This document shows positions 1-7,521 of a stretch of DNA of 64,000 bases, in pieces. The notes beneath the pieces are model-generated. The model was not told the origin of the DNA. It saw only the letters and a program-made list of their open reading frames with translations, and did not search any database. The stretch lies in assembly GCF_010669145.1 (NCBI RefSeq), contig NZ_CP048632.1, forward strand, positions 744,001 to 808,000, in the 5' to 3' direction. The translations under genes and the position numbers were made by a program. The DNA is from Rhizobium oryzihabitans. GTDB lineage: Bacteria; Pseudomonadota; Alphaproteobacteria; Rhizobiales; Rhizobiaceae. Position 1 is the stretch's first letter; every line of letters starts with the position of its first letter.

Positions 1-58
1 TTAAAGGGATGTCGTGGAAAATCCGCCGGCTCGCTTCTTTTTTGGGCAGCCGCGCCAT
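1..58 (-). CDS. possible 5' end of a divergent gene, truncated by the window edge
   Basis: An ATG on the minus strand at 58 opens a frame of 19 codons (MARLPKKEASRRIFHDIPL) that runs off the left edge without a stop. It would be divergent from the ycjX-like gene. The AT-rich tatatt next to the start could be part of a promoter for either direction, but no clear ribosome-binding site precedes the ATG. Too little is visible to assign a family. Confidence 0.25.
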   Translation of the reverse strand, partial: MARLPKKEASRRIFHDIPL

Positions 59-103
59 CCTATATTGCAGCCGTGACCGTGAAACACAGCAGGGAAACTG
101 CCA

Positions 104-1582
104 TTGCCGCCTTCTCTTACGTCCCTGACGGACAGTGCGCTCATCGCGTTCGACAATCTGGCCGATCGTGCGAGCACCCTCACCAACCCGACATTGCGGC
201 TTGGCGTTACCGGCCTTTCGCGGGCGGGCAAGACGGTTTTCATTTCCTCCCTCGTCCATAATCTTCTGAACGGCGGCCGCCTGCCGCTGTTTGAAGCCAT
301 GCGGTCCGGGCGCGTCTCGAATGTGCGGCTGGAGCCGCAGCCGGACGATGCCATTCCCCGTTTTCAATATGAGGATCATATTCAGGCGCTGGTGCGCGAC
401 CGACTCTGGCCTGATTCGACGCGGGCGATCTCGGAGCTGCGCATCACGCTGGATTACCAGAGCGCCAGCGGCTGGGGCCGTTGGTTTTCCGCCGGCAAGC
501 TTTCCATCGATATCGTCGACTATCCCGGCGAATGGCTGCTCGACCTGCCGCTCCTGTCGCAGGATTACAAGGGCTTCAGCGACAGCACAGTGGCGCTGGC
601 GCAAAACGGCGTCCGTGCGGAGCTCGCGCAGGAATGGCTGGCAATCGCCTCCTCGCTCGACATCAACGCACCCGCCGACGAGATGACGGCGCGACGTCTC
701 GCCGAAAGTTTTGCCGCCTATCTGAAGGCCTGCAAGTCCGACGAAAGATCGCTCTCCACGCTGCCGCCGGGCCGCCTGCTGATGCCGGGAGACCTGGAAG
801 GATCGCCGGCGCTGACTTTCGCACCCCTGCCCGGCCTGACGGATGAGAAAGCGCCCAAAGGATCGCTGCGCGCCATGATGGAGCGGCGCTACGACGCCTA
901 TAAGTCTATCGTGGTGAAACCCTTCTTCCGCGAGCATTTCGCCCGTCTCGACCGGCAGATCGTGCTCATCGACACGCTTCAGGCGGTCAATCGCGGCCCG
1001 GAGGCCGTGCAGGATCTGGAACGGGCGCTGGGCGATGTTCTCGCCTGTTTCCGCCCCGGCACCAACAGCCTCCTGTCCTCTCTCATCGGCCGGCGCATCG
1101 ACAAGGTGCTGATTGCCGCCACCAAGGCCGACCATCTGCATCACGAGAGCCATGACCGGCTGGAGCGGTTGACCCGCCGGCTGGTGGACCGCGCCATCAC
1201 TACAATCGGCATGAACGGCGCCGGCATCGAGGTCATGGCGCTGGCTTCCGTGCGCGCCACGCGGGAAGCGACCGTGCGGCAGGATGGTCACGACCTTCCG
1301 GTCATCGTTGGCACGCCAATGGCCGGTGAGACAATTAATGGCGAGACCTTCGACGGCAATCGCAAGACGGCGATCTTTCCCGGCGACCTGCCGGAGGATC
1401 CCGAGCCGCTTTTTCGCAGCATCGACAGGGATGGCGACAAGGCGACGCTTCCCGACGTCAATGTCGTGCGTTTCCGCCCGCCCAATATCGACGAACCGGG
1501 CAGCGGTGGCATCAGGCTTTCCGTTCCCCATATAAGGCTCGACCGCGCCATGCAGTTCCTGTTTGGAGACAAGCTCGCATGA
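104..1582 (+). CDS. ycjX: YcjX-like (DUF463) P-loop NTPase
   Basis: 492 residues, usual for the YcjX/DUF463 family of predicted GTPases. A Walker A motif GLSRAGKT lies at residues 37-44, followed by family text such as SIDIVDYPGEWLLDLPLL, with a DxxG-like switch. The start is a TTG at 104, preceded by an AGGGAA ribosome-binding site at 91-96. The nearby GTG at 73 is in another frame. The stop overlaps the next gene by 4 bases (ATGA), so the two are translationally coupled. In E. coli ycjX and ycjF form an envelope-stress-induced pair. The exact biochemical role is unknown, and I infer the same pairing here from order and family. Confidence 0.9.
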   Translation: MPPSLTSLTDSALIAFDNLADRASTLTNPTLRLGVTGLSRAGKTVFISSLVHNLLNGGRLPLFEAMRSGRVSNVRLEPQPDDAIPRFQYEDHIQALVRDRLWPDSTRAISELRITLDYQSASGWGRWFSAGKLSIDIVDYPGEWLLDLPLLSQDYKGFSDSTVALAQNGVRAELAQEWLAIASSLDINAPADEMTARRLAESFAAYLKACKSDERSLSTLPPGRLLMPGDLEGSPALTFAPLPGLTDEKAPKGSLRAMMERRYDAYKSIVVKPFFREHFARLDRQIVLIDTLQAVNRGPEAVQDLERALGDVLACFRPGTNSLLSSLIGRRIDKVLIAATKADHLHHESHDRLERLTRRLVDRAITTIGMNGAGIEVMALASVRATREATVRQDGHDLPVIVGTPMAGETINGETFDGNRKTAIFPGDLPEDPEPLFRSIDRDGDKATLPDVNVVRFRPPNIDEPGSGGIRLSVPHIRLDRAMQFLFGDKLA

Positions 1583-2658
1583 AGGCTCCCACACCAAACG
1601 ATCCGCAGGCACGCCGTCCGGCGGCTTTCACACTCGAAACGGAAGAGACGGCACGCCCGTCCGTTGCGCAGAAACATGCGCCACGCAGCTTCGACGCCGA
1701 GATTTCACTGACGCCCGACGAGGATGACCCCTTTCTGGCACCGGAGGAGATCGATGCCGCCGCCCTGCCGGTGGCGACGCCGAAAAAGAGCCGCTTTTCC
1801 TTCGGCAAGCTTGCTCTCGGGGCAATCGGCGTTCTGTTTTCGCTCGCCTTCGGCCTTTGGGCGGATCAGCTTATCCGCAATCTTTTCTCCCGCTCCGACT
1901 GGCTGGGTTACACGGCAAGCATCGCCCTCCTCGTTGCGCTTTTTGCGGTCCTCGTTCTCGTCGGACGGGAGGTCTTCGGCATCATGCGGCTGAACGCCGT
2001 GCAATCCCTGAAGGCGGATGCCGAGACGGCGAGCCTGGACAAGAGCCCCAAGCCCGCGCGCGCCATCATCACCCGCCTCAATGCGGTCCTGTCACACCGT
2101 GCCGAGACCGCAAAGGGGCGTGCTGCGCTGAAGGATACCGAAAACGATGTGATCGACGGTCCGCATCTGATCGATCTTGCCGAACGCGAATTGCTGGTGC
2201 CGCTCGACCGGCAGGCGCGCGCGCTGATCCTCAACTCCTCCAAACGCGTCTCCGTCGTCACCGCGGTCAGCCCGCGCGCGGTGGTCGATCTCGCCTATGT
2301 GCTGTTCGAGGTAACAAGGCTGGTACGCGCCATGGCGGAACTCTATGGCGGCCGCCCGGGTACGCTCGGCATGCTGCGGCTGTTGCGGGACGTGGTCGCC
2401 CATCTCGCCGTCACGGGTTCGATCGCCGTCGGTGACGGGCTTGCGCAGCAGGTTCTCGGCCATGGTCTTGCCTCGAAACTCTCCGCCCGTCTGGGCGAAG
2501 GCGTCATCAATGGCCTGATGACGGCGCGAATCGGCATAGCGGCGATGGATCTTTGCCGTCCGCTGCCGTTCAGGGCGGTGAAGCGACCCGGAATAGGCGA
2601 CTTCATGTCCGACCTGACGCCCGATCTGGGTGGCGGAAAAACCGGTGGAAAAGCCTGA
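1579..2658 (+). CDS. ycjF: YcjF-like inner-membrane protein (UPF0283/TIGR01620)
   Basis: 359 residues. About 70 residues of charged, proline-rich N-terminus are followed by two predicted membrane segments (about 73-100 and 110-137) and a long, mainly helical cytoplasmic C-terminal part ending in a Gly-rich tail. This is the architecture of the UPF0283/YcjF family. Translation starts inside the ycjX stop (ATGA at 1579-1582). YcjF is the membrane partner of YcjX in many proteobacteria, and both are thought to act in envelope stress, though the mechanism is not established. Confidence 0.88.
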   Translation: MKAPTPNDPQARRPAAFTLETEETARPSVAQKHAPRSFDAEISLTPDEDDPFLAPEEIDAAALPVATPKKSRFSFGKLALGAIGVLFSLAFGLWADQLIRNLFSRSDWLGYTASIALLVALFAVLVLVGREVFGIMRLNAVQSLKADAETASLDKSPKPARAIITRLNAVLSHRAETAKGRAALKDTENDVIDGPHLIDLAERELLVPLDRQARALILNSSKRVSVVTAVSPRAVVDLAYVLFEVTRLVRAMAELYGGRPGTLGMLRLLRDVVAHLAVTGSIAVGDGLAQQVLGHGLASKLSARLGEGVINGLMTARIGIAAMDLCRPLPFRAVKRPGIGDFMSDLTPDLGGGKTGGKA

Positions 2659-2787
2659 TCCAAAGGGCATATGCGGATCAAAAGGTTACGGATGAAGCCG
2701 CAAATCAGGTCGAAATAAACCAAGCATTAACCATTCCGCCGGTAGATTGCAGCCTATCGAACAGGCTTCTTCGCCGGGGAAAGTATC

Positions 2788-3348
2788 ATGTATTCGCGCT
2801 TCTTTTCGCTTGTGGGCGGACTTGCCGCCATATTGTCCGTCAGCGCCGGCTTCGGCATGTCTGACGTCCATGCCGCATCGCGCGATCGCGACGACGTATT
2901 TTTCCGCTCCGTTGCCGGAAGCTGGAAAGGCCCGGGCGAAATCGTCGCCGGCAAATACAAGGGCACCAAATTCACCTGCGACCTGACTGGCGAACCGCTC
3001 GACGACAAGCAGACCGGCATCAAGCTCGGCGGCACCTGCCGCGTCGGCGTTTTCAGCCAACCCATGTCCGCGGTCATCAGCCAGAAGGGCAACTCTTACG
3101 AGGGCAAGTTCCTCGATGGCGCCACCGGCAAGGGTCTCGACATCACCTCCGGACAGGTCAGCGGCGACAAGGTCGTCGTCGGTATCAACCGCGCCAAGCT
3201 CAACGGCGCGATGGTCGCCCGCGTCTCAAGCGACAATTCGATGAACATCACCATTTCGGTCAAGGTCGCAGACCAGATGATCCCGGTGATCGGCGTGACG
3301 CTGGCACGCGACATCGACCAGATGGCCGTCGGCTCGATCAAGCCGTAA
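2788..3348 (+). CDS. conserved exported protein of unknown function
   Basis: 186 residues starting with a signal peptide (MYSRFFSLVGG..., likely cleaved near VHA-AS, about residue 30). The mature part is Gly/Lys-rich, with alternating short beta-like stretches and two cysteines (in FTCDLTG and GGTCRVG) that could form a disulfide in the periplasm. A GGGGAAAG ribosome-binding site lies about 9 bases before the ATG. I do not recognise a named domain. It stands alone between ycjF and the convergent folate genes. Confidence 0.75.
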   Translation: MYSRFFSLVGGLAAILSVSAGFGMSDVHAASRDRDDVFFRSVAGSWKGPGEIVAGKYKGTKFTCDLTGEPLDDKQTGIKLGGTCRVGVFSQPMSAVISQKGNSYEGKFLDGATGKGLDITSGQVSGDKVVVGINRAKLNGAMVARVSSDNSMNITISVKVADQMIPVIGVTLARDIDQMAVGSIKP

Positions 3349-3363
3349 GAGCACCGGGGCCCA

Positions 3364-3879
3364 TTACCCATCACCGAGCGGGAGTGTCCACCACTCCCGT
3401 TTTTCGTTTGCGCGGACTATTCCGGTCTTGTCCGCCTGCCGCAGCCATTCCCGCACGGGCTTGTCCTTGACCTCGAGATCGGGCGCGATATCGGCGAGCG
3501 GCATCAGCACGAAAGCACGTTCCGTCATGCGCGGATGTGGCACTTCGATGCTTTCCGTAACGATAGTTTCATCGCCATAGGTCAGCACATCGATATCGAT
3601 GGTGCGAGGACCCCAGCGTTCCGTCCTCACCCGCTTCATGCCCCTTTCGATGTCGAGGCATAATTGCAGCAGCGCCGGTGCTGAAAGCGAGGTTTCGACC
3701 AGCGCACAGCAATTGAAGAAATCCGCCTGGTCCGTCTTGCCCCAGGGCGGCGTGCGGTAAAGCCCGGAGACGGCCAGCACGCGGCAGTCGCCATGCGCAT
3801 CCAGTTCGCCAAGGGCTCTCGCCATAGCGACAGCGGGATCGCCGATATTGCCGCCCAGGCCCAATGCGGCGATCGTCAT
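3364..3879 (-). CDS. folK: 2-amino-4-hydroxy-6-hydroxymethyldihydropteridine pyrophosphokinase
   Basis: Transfers pyrophosphate from ATP to 6-hydroxymethyl-7,8-dihydropterin in folate synthesis. From the chosen ATG at 3879 the protein has 171 residues. The N-terminal strand reads MTIAALGLGGNIGD, and the HPPK signature region RWGPRTIDIDVLTYG is present, with its two metal-binding aspartates, followed by VPHPRMTERAFVLMPL. A TTG seven codons upstream (3900) is possible, but the ATG sits 5 bases after the folB stop and matches the family N-terminus. Last gene of the folP-folB-folK operon. Confidence 0.93.
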   Translation of the reverse strand: MTIAALGLGGNIGDPAVAMARALGELDAHGDCRVLAVSGLYRTPPWGKTDQADFFNCCALVETSLSAPALLQLCLDIERGMKRVRTERWGPRTIDIDVLTYGDETIVTESIEVPHPRMTERAFVLMPLADIAPDLEVKDKPVREWLRQADKTGIVRANEKREWWTLPLGDG

Positions 3880-3883
3880 TCTG

Positions 3884-4249
3884 TCAGGCACGGTGTTCAA
3901 CGCTCACCTGTGCATAATCCAGAATGCCGGGAACGGGCGCGGAGGGTTTGCGCACCGTTATCCGCAACCAGACGATTTGCGGATAACGCTCGCGCAGAGC
4001 CTTGCAGATGTCATTGGCCAGAGCTTCGATCAGATAACGGCGCTGGCCGACGACGATTTTCTCGATGACGGCGAAGGCCACGCCGTAATCGACGGTATTT
4101 TCGATATCGTCGGTTTCCAGAGCGTCACCCGCTTCGACCTCCATCTCGGCATCGACGAAAAAGCGCTGGCCCAGCACCTCCTCCTGCTCGAGAAGGCCAT
4201 GACGGGCGAAAAAAGAACAGTTTTTCAGAATGATGGTGTAGCGGCTCAT
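3884..4249 (-). CDS. folB: dihydroneopterin aldolase
   Basis: Cleaves 7,8-dihydroneopterin to 6-hydroxymethyl-dihydropterin plus glycolaldehyde, the step before FolK. 121 residues, the normal length. The N-terminal part IILKNCSFFARHGLLEQEEVLGQRF is the classic FolB opening, with the conserved HG and the substrate-anchoring Glu in the E-x-x-x-GQ-x-F context. VDYG and a lysine-poor C-terminus follow. A GGAGGCG ribosome-binding site precedes the ATG. It sits between folP (75 bases upstream) and folK. Confidence 0.93.
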   Translation of the reverse strand: MSRYTIILKNCSFFARHGLLEQEEVLGQRFFVDAEMEVEAGDALETDDIENTVDYGVAFAVIEKIVVGQRRYLIEALANDICKALRERYPQIVWLRITVRKPSAPVPGILDYAQVSVEHRA

Positions 4250-4324
4250 CGCATCGCCTCCATGGCAGGGGTGTTTTGCCGGGACGCCGCGCTTTTCGGC
4301 GTATGGCGTTCCGGTACTGTTGAT

Positions 4325-5185
4325 CTAGGCATCGGCCTTTGCCGAGGCTTTGGCAAGAACCGCATCGGCGATTGCCAGCGCATCGCGTGTCGCGGCGACA
4401 TTGTGCACCCGAAAAATCGAAGCACCCGCCAGTCTGAGGATCGCCGTTGTCGCTGCTGTTCCGATATCGCGTTCCGGGGCCGCATCCCTGCCCGTCAGCG
4501 ACCCGATGAAACGCTTGCGCGACGTGCCGGCGAGAACCGGGAGGCCGAAAGCCGCCAATTCGCCAAAGCGCGCCATCAGCGCAACATTTTCCCCCTCGTC
4601 CTTGGCGAAACCGAAACCGGGATCGAGGACGACGGCGTCGCGGGCAATACCAGCGTCGCCGGCGATTTCCAGCGAGTGATTGAGGAATTCGAACTGGTCC
4701 TCGATAACGTCGGCAAGCTTCTGCCTGTCGCGGCCGGTATGCATGATGCAGACGCCCGCACGCGCGGCAGCGATCACGCCCGCCATCTCCGCGTCCTTCT
4801 GCAGGCCGAAGACATCGTTGACGATATGTGCGCCCGCTTCGATCGCGCGCCTTGCGGTCGATGCGCGGTAGGTGTCGACGGAAATCAGAACATCCGTCTC
4901 GCGGCGAAGCTTCTCGATGACGGGCAGCACCCGGTCCTGCTCCTCGCCTTCCGTTACTGCGGCCGCACCCGGCCGGGTGGATTCCCCGCCTATATCGATG
5001 ATGTCAGCGCCCTCCTCCACGCAGCTCAACGCATGGGAAAAGGCCGCATCGAGGGCGAGATAACGGCCGCCGTCGGAAAAGGAATCGGGTGTCGCGTTGA
5101 CGATGGCCATAATACGGCCACGCCCATCAAGTTTCAGGGAGCGACCATGGGCCGCTTGCCACACATTGCTGCCGGCTGTTATCAC
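4325..5185 (-). CDS. folP: dihydropteroate synthase
   Basis: Condenses p-aminobenzoate with hydroxymethyl-dihydropterin pyrophosphate; this is the sulfonamide target. Conserved TIM-barrel motifs are present: MAIVNATPDSFSDGG (pterin/Mg site), DIIDIGGESTRPGA (loop 2), NDVFG, DPGFGFAKD and GTSRKRFIG. I place the start at a GTG (5185), giving 286 residues. An in-frame ATG at 5257 would add 24 residues that do not resemble the family. First gene of the folate operon. The DNA right of it is the divergent promoter region shared with the DUF922 gene. Confidence 0.93.
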   Translation of the reverse strand: MITAGSNVWQAAHGRSLKLDGRGRIMAIVNATPDSFSDGGRYLALDAAFSHALSCVEEGADIIDIGGESTRPGAAAVTEGEEQDRVLPVIEKLRRETDVLISVDTYRASTARRAIEAGAHIVNDVFGLQKDAEMAGVIAAARAGVCIMHTGRDRQKLADVIEDQFEFLNHSLEIAGDAGIARDAVVLDPGFGFAKDEGENVALMARFGELAAFGLPVLAGTSRKRFIGSLTGRDAAPERDIGTAATTAILRLAGASIFRVHNVAATRDALAIADAVLAKASAKADA

Positions 5186-5289
5186 GTAACACGCGCCTTT
5201 CGGGAATAACGGAGTGTTATGCCAATTCTTATAAGTTCCGCTCCGCCTATGCAGCAAACGTTTTTCAAGTTCAACCGGAAGGCCGGGTC

Positions 5290-5916
5290 ATGACCAAATC
5301 ATCACGTGCTCTTTGCGCCGCTGTCGCGGCCGCATTGGCCATTTCCCTGCCCGGATCGGCTTTTTCCGAAACCATCGTTCGCAAGACCTATTCGTATTTT
5401 TCGATCAGCGGCAAAACCGCAGCCGACCTCGATCAGCAGCTTTCGAAACACGGTCCGCTCACCCGCAATACCGGCGCGCGGCATCCCGGTGCGACGGAAA
5501 TCAAATTCGGCGGCGAACTCACCTATGTCGAGAAGAACGGGCTTTGCAGCGTGGGAACGGCGAAAGTGGTTCTGAACACCCGCATCCTTTTGCCGCAATG
5601 GAAAAATCGCCGCCGCACCACGGCGGAGCTGGCCTTCATCTGGGACACGCTGCTTGCCGATATCAAGCGCCACGAGGAACGCCACGCGGAAATCGCCCGC
5701 ACCCATGCCCGCACGCTCGAAAGGCAGTTGACGGCGCTTCGCCCGCAGAAAAACTGCGAGACGCTGCAGGAAATGGTCGGCAAGATCACCCAGACGGTGA
5801 TGGATGAGCACGACAGGGACCAGATGCGCTTTGATGTGGTGGAATCGAAAAATTTCGATGCCCGCATGACGCGGCTTTTGAAAAACCGGCTCGAACAGGG
5901 CCAGAATCGCCGCTGA
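5290..5916 (+). CDS. secreted DUF922-family putative zinc protease
   Basis: 208 residues with a signal peptide (about residues 1-26, ending GSAFS). The mature protein follows the DUF922 pattern: a YSYFSISGKTAADL opening, a central beta region, and the zinc-ligand motif HEERH (residues 128-132) followed by AEIARTHA. DUF922 proteins are predicted periplasmic metalloproteases, and the substrate is unknown. A GGAAGG ribosome-binding site precedes the ATG. The gene is divergent from folP. Confidence 0.85.
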   Translation: MTKSSRALCAAVAAALAISLPGSAFSETIVRKTYSYFSISGKTAADLDQQLSKHGPLTRNTGARHPGATEIKFGGELTYVEKNGLCSVGTAKVVLNTRILLPQWKNRRRTTAELAFIWDTLLADIKRHEERHAEIARTHARTLERQLTALRPQKNCETLQEMVGKITQTVMDEHDRDQMRFDVVESKNFDARMTRLLKNRLEQGQNRR

Positions 5917-5958
5917 TCCGCCTCTCGTCCTCCCCTATCCAAACCCACCGGACGCAAC

Positions 5959-5981
5959 GGACATGACGTAACGTCATGTCC
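5959..5981. repeat. perfect 10-bp inverted repeat with 3-base spacer
   Basis: GGACATGACG at 5959-5968 and its exact reverse complement at 5972-5981 are separated by TAA. It lies 43 bases after the DUF922 stop. No T-run follows on either strand, so it is not a standard intrinsic terminator. It could be a 3'-end hairpin or an operator for the small RNA that seems to follow. Confidence 0.7.
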
Positions 5982-6039
5982 GATCTCACCCGTGAATTCT
6001 CGTCATGGTGCGGTCGCCGAGACTCATTGTAGCTTGCTC

Positions 6040-6200
6040 ATACGGTTTGGAACGGTCGCTGCCCGCAGCGGGTCGGGCGTTTTAACCGTCTCCGGTTCTC
6101 CCGGTGCGCACTTGAGGGCTCGCAGGTGTTTCCTCCCTCGCCTGCATGCTGCGTACCCGCCTCGCCCCGCTCCCCGCTACCAGGTGAGCGGGGCTTTTTC
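6040..6200 (+). ncRNA. candidate trans-acting small RNA with anti-Shine-Dalgarno loop
   Basis: The 308-base gap between convergent genes holds several strong hairpins on the plus strand. One is CGGTT...AACCG around an inner CCCGCAGCGGG. The next, at 6122-6145, has a 7-bp stem GCAGGTG/CGCCTGC presenting the loop TTTCCTCCCT, complementary to ribosome-binding sites. This is enclosed by GGTGCGCA/TGCGTACC. An intrinsic terminator follows at once (6164-6199). CU-rich CCUCC loops plus a terminator are hallmarks of rhizobial regulatory RNAs such as the alpha-r14 and AbcR groups, and I think it is alpha-r14-like. The 5' end is not determined. No coding frame here looks real. Confidence 0.55.
6164..6199 (+). 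terminator. intrinsic terminator of the candidate small RNA
   Basis: GCCCCGCT (6164-6171) pairs perfectly with AGCGGGGC (6187-6194) and is followed directly by five T. On the minus strand no T-run follows, so it does not serve the ferredoxin gene. Confidence 0.8.
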
Positions 6201-6224
6201 TGCGTCAGGCAATGCCGAGGGTTT

Positions 6225-6545
6225 TCAGCCCTGGCGCTCGGGAACGTGAACGACAAGGCCGTCAAACTCGTCGCTCATCTTGATCTGACAGGAAAGACGC
6301 GAGGTCGGGCGCACATCGAAGGCGAAATCCAGCATGTCCTCTTCCATCGGTTCGGGCCCGCCGACGCGCTCCGCCCATGCATCGTCCACATAGACATGAC
6401 AGGTCGCGCACGCACAGGCGCCGCCGCATTCCGCATCGATGCCGGGAATGGAGTTGCGCACGGCATTCTCCATGACGGTGGAACCGTTGCTCACGTCGAG
6501 TTCATGGGGCGTGCCGTCAAAGGCAACGATGGTCAGTTTTGTCAT
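6225..6545 (-). CDS. 2Fe-2S ferredoxin, adrenodoxin type
   Basis: 106 residues. Cysteines C40, C46, C49 and C86 have the C-x5-C-x2-C...C spacing of vertebrate-type (adrenodoxin/FdxB) 2Fe-2S ferredoxins in the text [18 protein letters not shown] and RLSCQI; C44 is an additional, non-ligand cysteine. It is cytoplasmic and without a signal peptide. Such ferredoxins pass electrons to Fe-S assembly or P450-type partners; the partner here is not evident from the neighbours. It is monocistronic, 130 bases from the Hpt gene on the same strand. Confidence 0.92.
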   Translation of the reverse strand: MTKLTIVAFDGTPHELDVSNGSTVMENAVRNSIPGIDAECGGACACATCHVYVDDAWAERVGGPEPMEEDMLDFAFDVRPTSRLSCQIKMSDEFDGLVVHVPERQG

Positions 6546-6674
6546 GCCGGAAATCCAAAATGTGATCTAAGAACTGTTCTAAACACATAGAAAGGCCGGT
6601 TCGGCTTGGCAACCCGCTTCAAGGGCGCCAGGCGCAACCGGCCTCACAAAACCGCAAAATTGATCGACTCCGCC

Positions 6675-7043
6675 TCAGCGGCAGAGCTTGAGTATGAAGT
6701 TTTCCGCTTCCACGATGGCTGCGGCGAGCTTTGCGATCGCCGCGCTGTCCTTGCCAGCATCCTCCACAGATGCGGCGGCTGTGGCCACGGCGGAGGCACC
6801 GACAGCCTGTGCTGCCCCCTTCAGACGGTGGGCAGTCGCCCTGACAGTCTTGTCGTCGGCGTCGGCGATTTCATGCAGGGCGGCGCGGGCATTGCGGCTG
6901 AACAGTTGCAGCACCTCGATTTCCAGATCCTTGTCGCCCATGGTCTGGCGGGCGAGATGATCGAAATCGATCGGCTTCTTCGTGGCGAGCGGCGCGCCGC
7001 CGCAATTATCCGGAGCTTCGAAAGCAATACTGACCGCTGCCAT
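6675..7043 (-). CDS. histidine phosphotransfer (Hpt) domain protein
   Basis: 122 residues, essentially a single Hpt domain. Helical text AHRLKGAAQAVGASAVA carries the phospho-accepting histidine (H72) in the canonical HxLKG context. A DHLARQTMGD segment upstream is also typical. There is no kinase or receiver domain in the protein and no histidine kinase next to it, so it would act as a free shuttle between hybrid kinases and response regulators. It is divergent from gpr across a 478-base intergenic region. It is not ChpT, which is a two-domain pseudo-kinase. Confidence 0.85.
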   Translation of the reverse strand: MAAVSIAFEAPDNCGGAPLATKKPIDFDHLARQTMGDKDLEIEVLQLFSRNARAALHEIADADDKTVRATAHRLKGAAQAVGASAVATAAASVEDAGKDSAAIAKLAAAIVEAENFILKLCR

Positions 7044-7521
7044 GGCTGAAATTCCTTGTCTCGCCGTTTCCTGTTTCGTGTCACATCTGTGTCGTATTTA
7101 CGCATTGAAGCCGGTGCTATCGGCTTAAATTACGGCGTGACGCTGGCGAAAATCTTCTGCTATGGTTAATTTATGTTAAACTTATGCGAAACAAGGCGTT
7201 CAGCGTGAAACTCAGGTTTAAAAACTGTTAAAAAGCCGACACTTCGCCGCTGCCGTAAATCCGCATTAATTGTTTCGAACACCTAAATGTGTCACTACGG
7301 TACTGCCGCTCCTGCGAGGCTTGAGCTCAAGCTTTGTTATTGCGGCACAGTGATGTAATTTCGCCCGAAAGCTGGACCACCAGCAATTCGGGATTTGGTA
7401 ATGGCGGAATTGTTCTCTCCTGAGGGATAATGTTCCGCTGGCATGATGGCGGCAGTCCGCTTGCTGAATGCAAGTGGTCAACGGCATGAAGCCGGGCGTA
7501 TGTGTAACGAGGCGTAACCGC
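7044..7521. promoter_or_regulatory. divergent hpt/gpr intergenic region with two TTAA-N6-TTAA motifs
   Basis: 478 bases without a convincing gene. TTAA pairs lie at 7166-7169/7176-7179 and 7218-7221/7228-7231, each with a 6-base spacer. The CtrA consensus has a 7-base spacer, so these are near-matches only. The left half is clearly AT-richer than the flanks and is probably where the divergent promoters lie. No terminator or RNA-like fold was recognised. Confidence 0.35.

Noticed and set aside
2727..2734. TTAACCAT, a CtrA half-site, upstream of the exported-protein gene at 2788
   Set aside because: Only a half-site with no second TTAA at the right spacing; expected by chance many times per genome.
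5990..6200. 6S RNA, tmRNA, RNase P RNA or SRP RNA in the gap after the DUF922 gene
   Set aside because: No single long imperfect hairpin (6S), no tag frame (tmRNA), and none of the conserved cores of RNase P or SRP RNA. The anti-Shine-Dalgarno small-RNA reading fits better.
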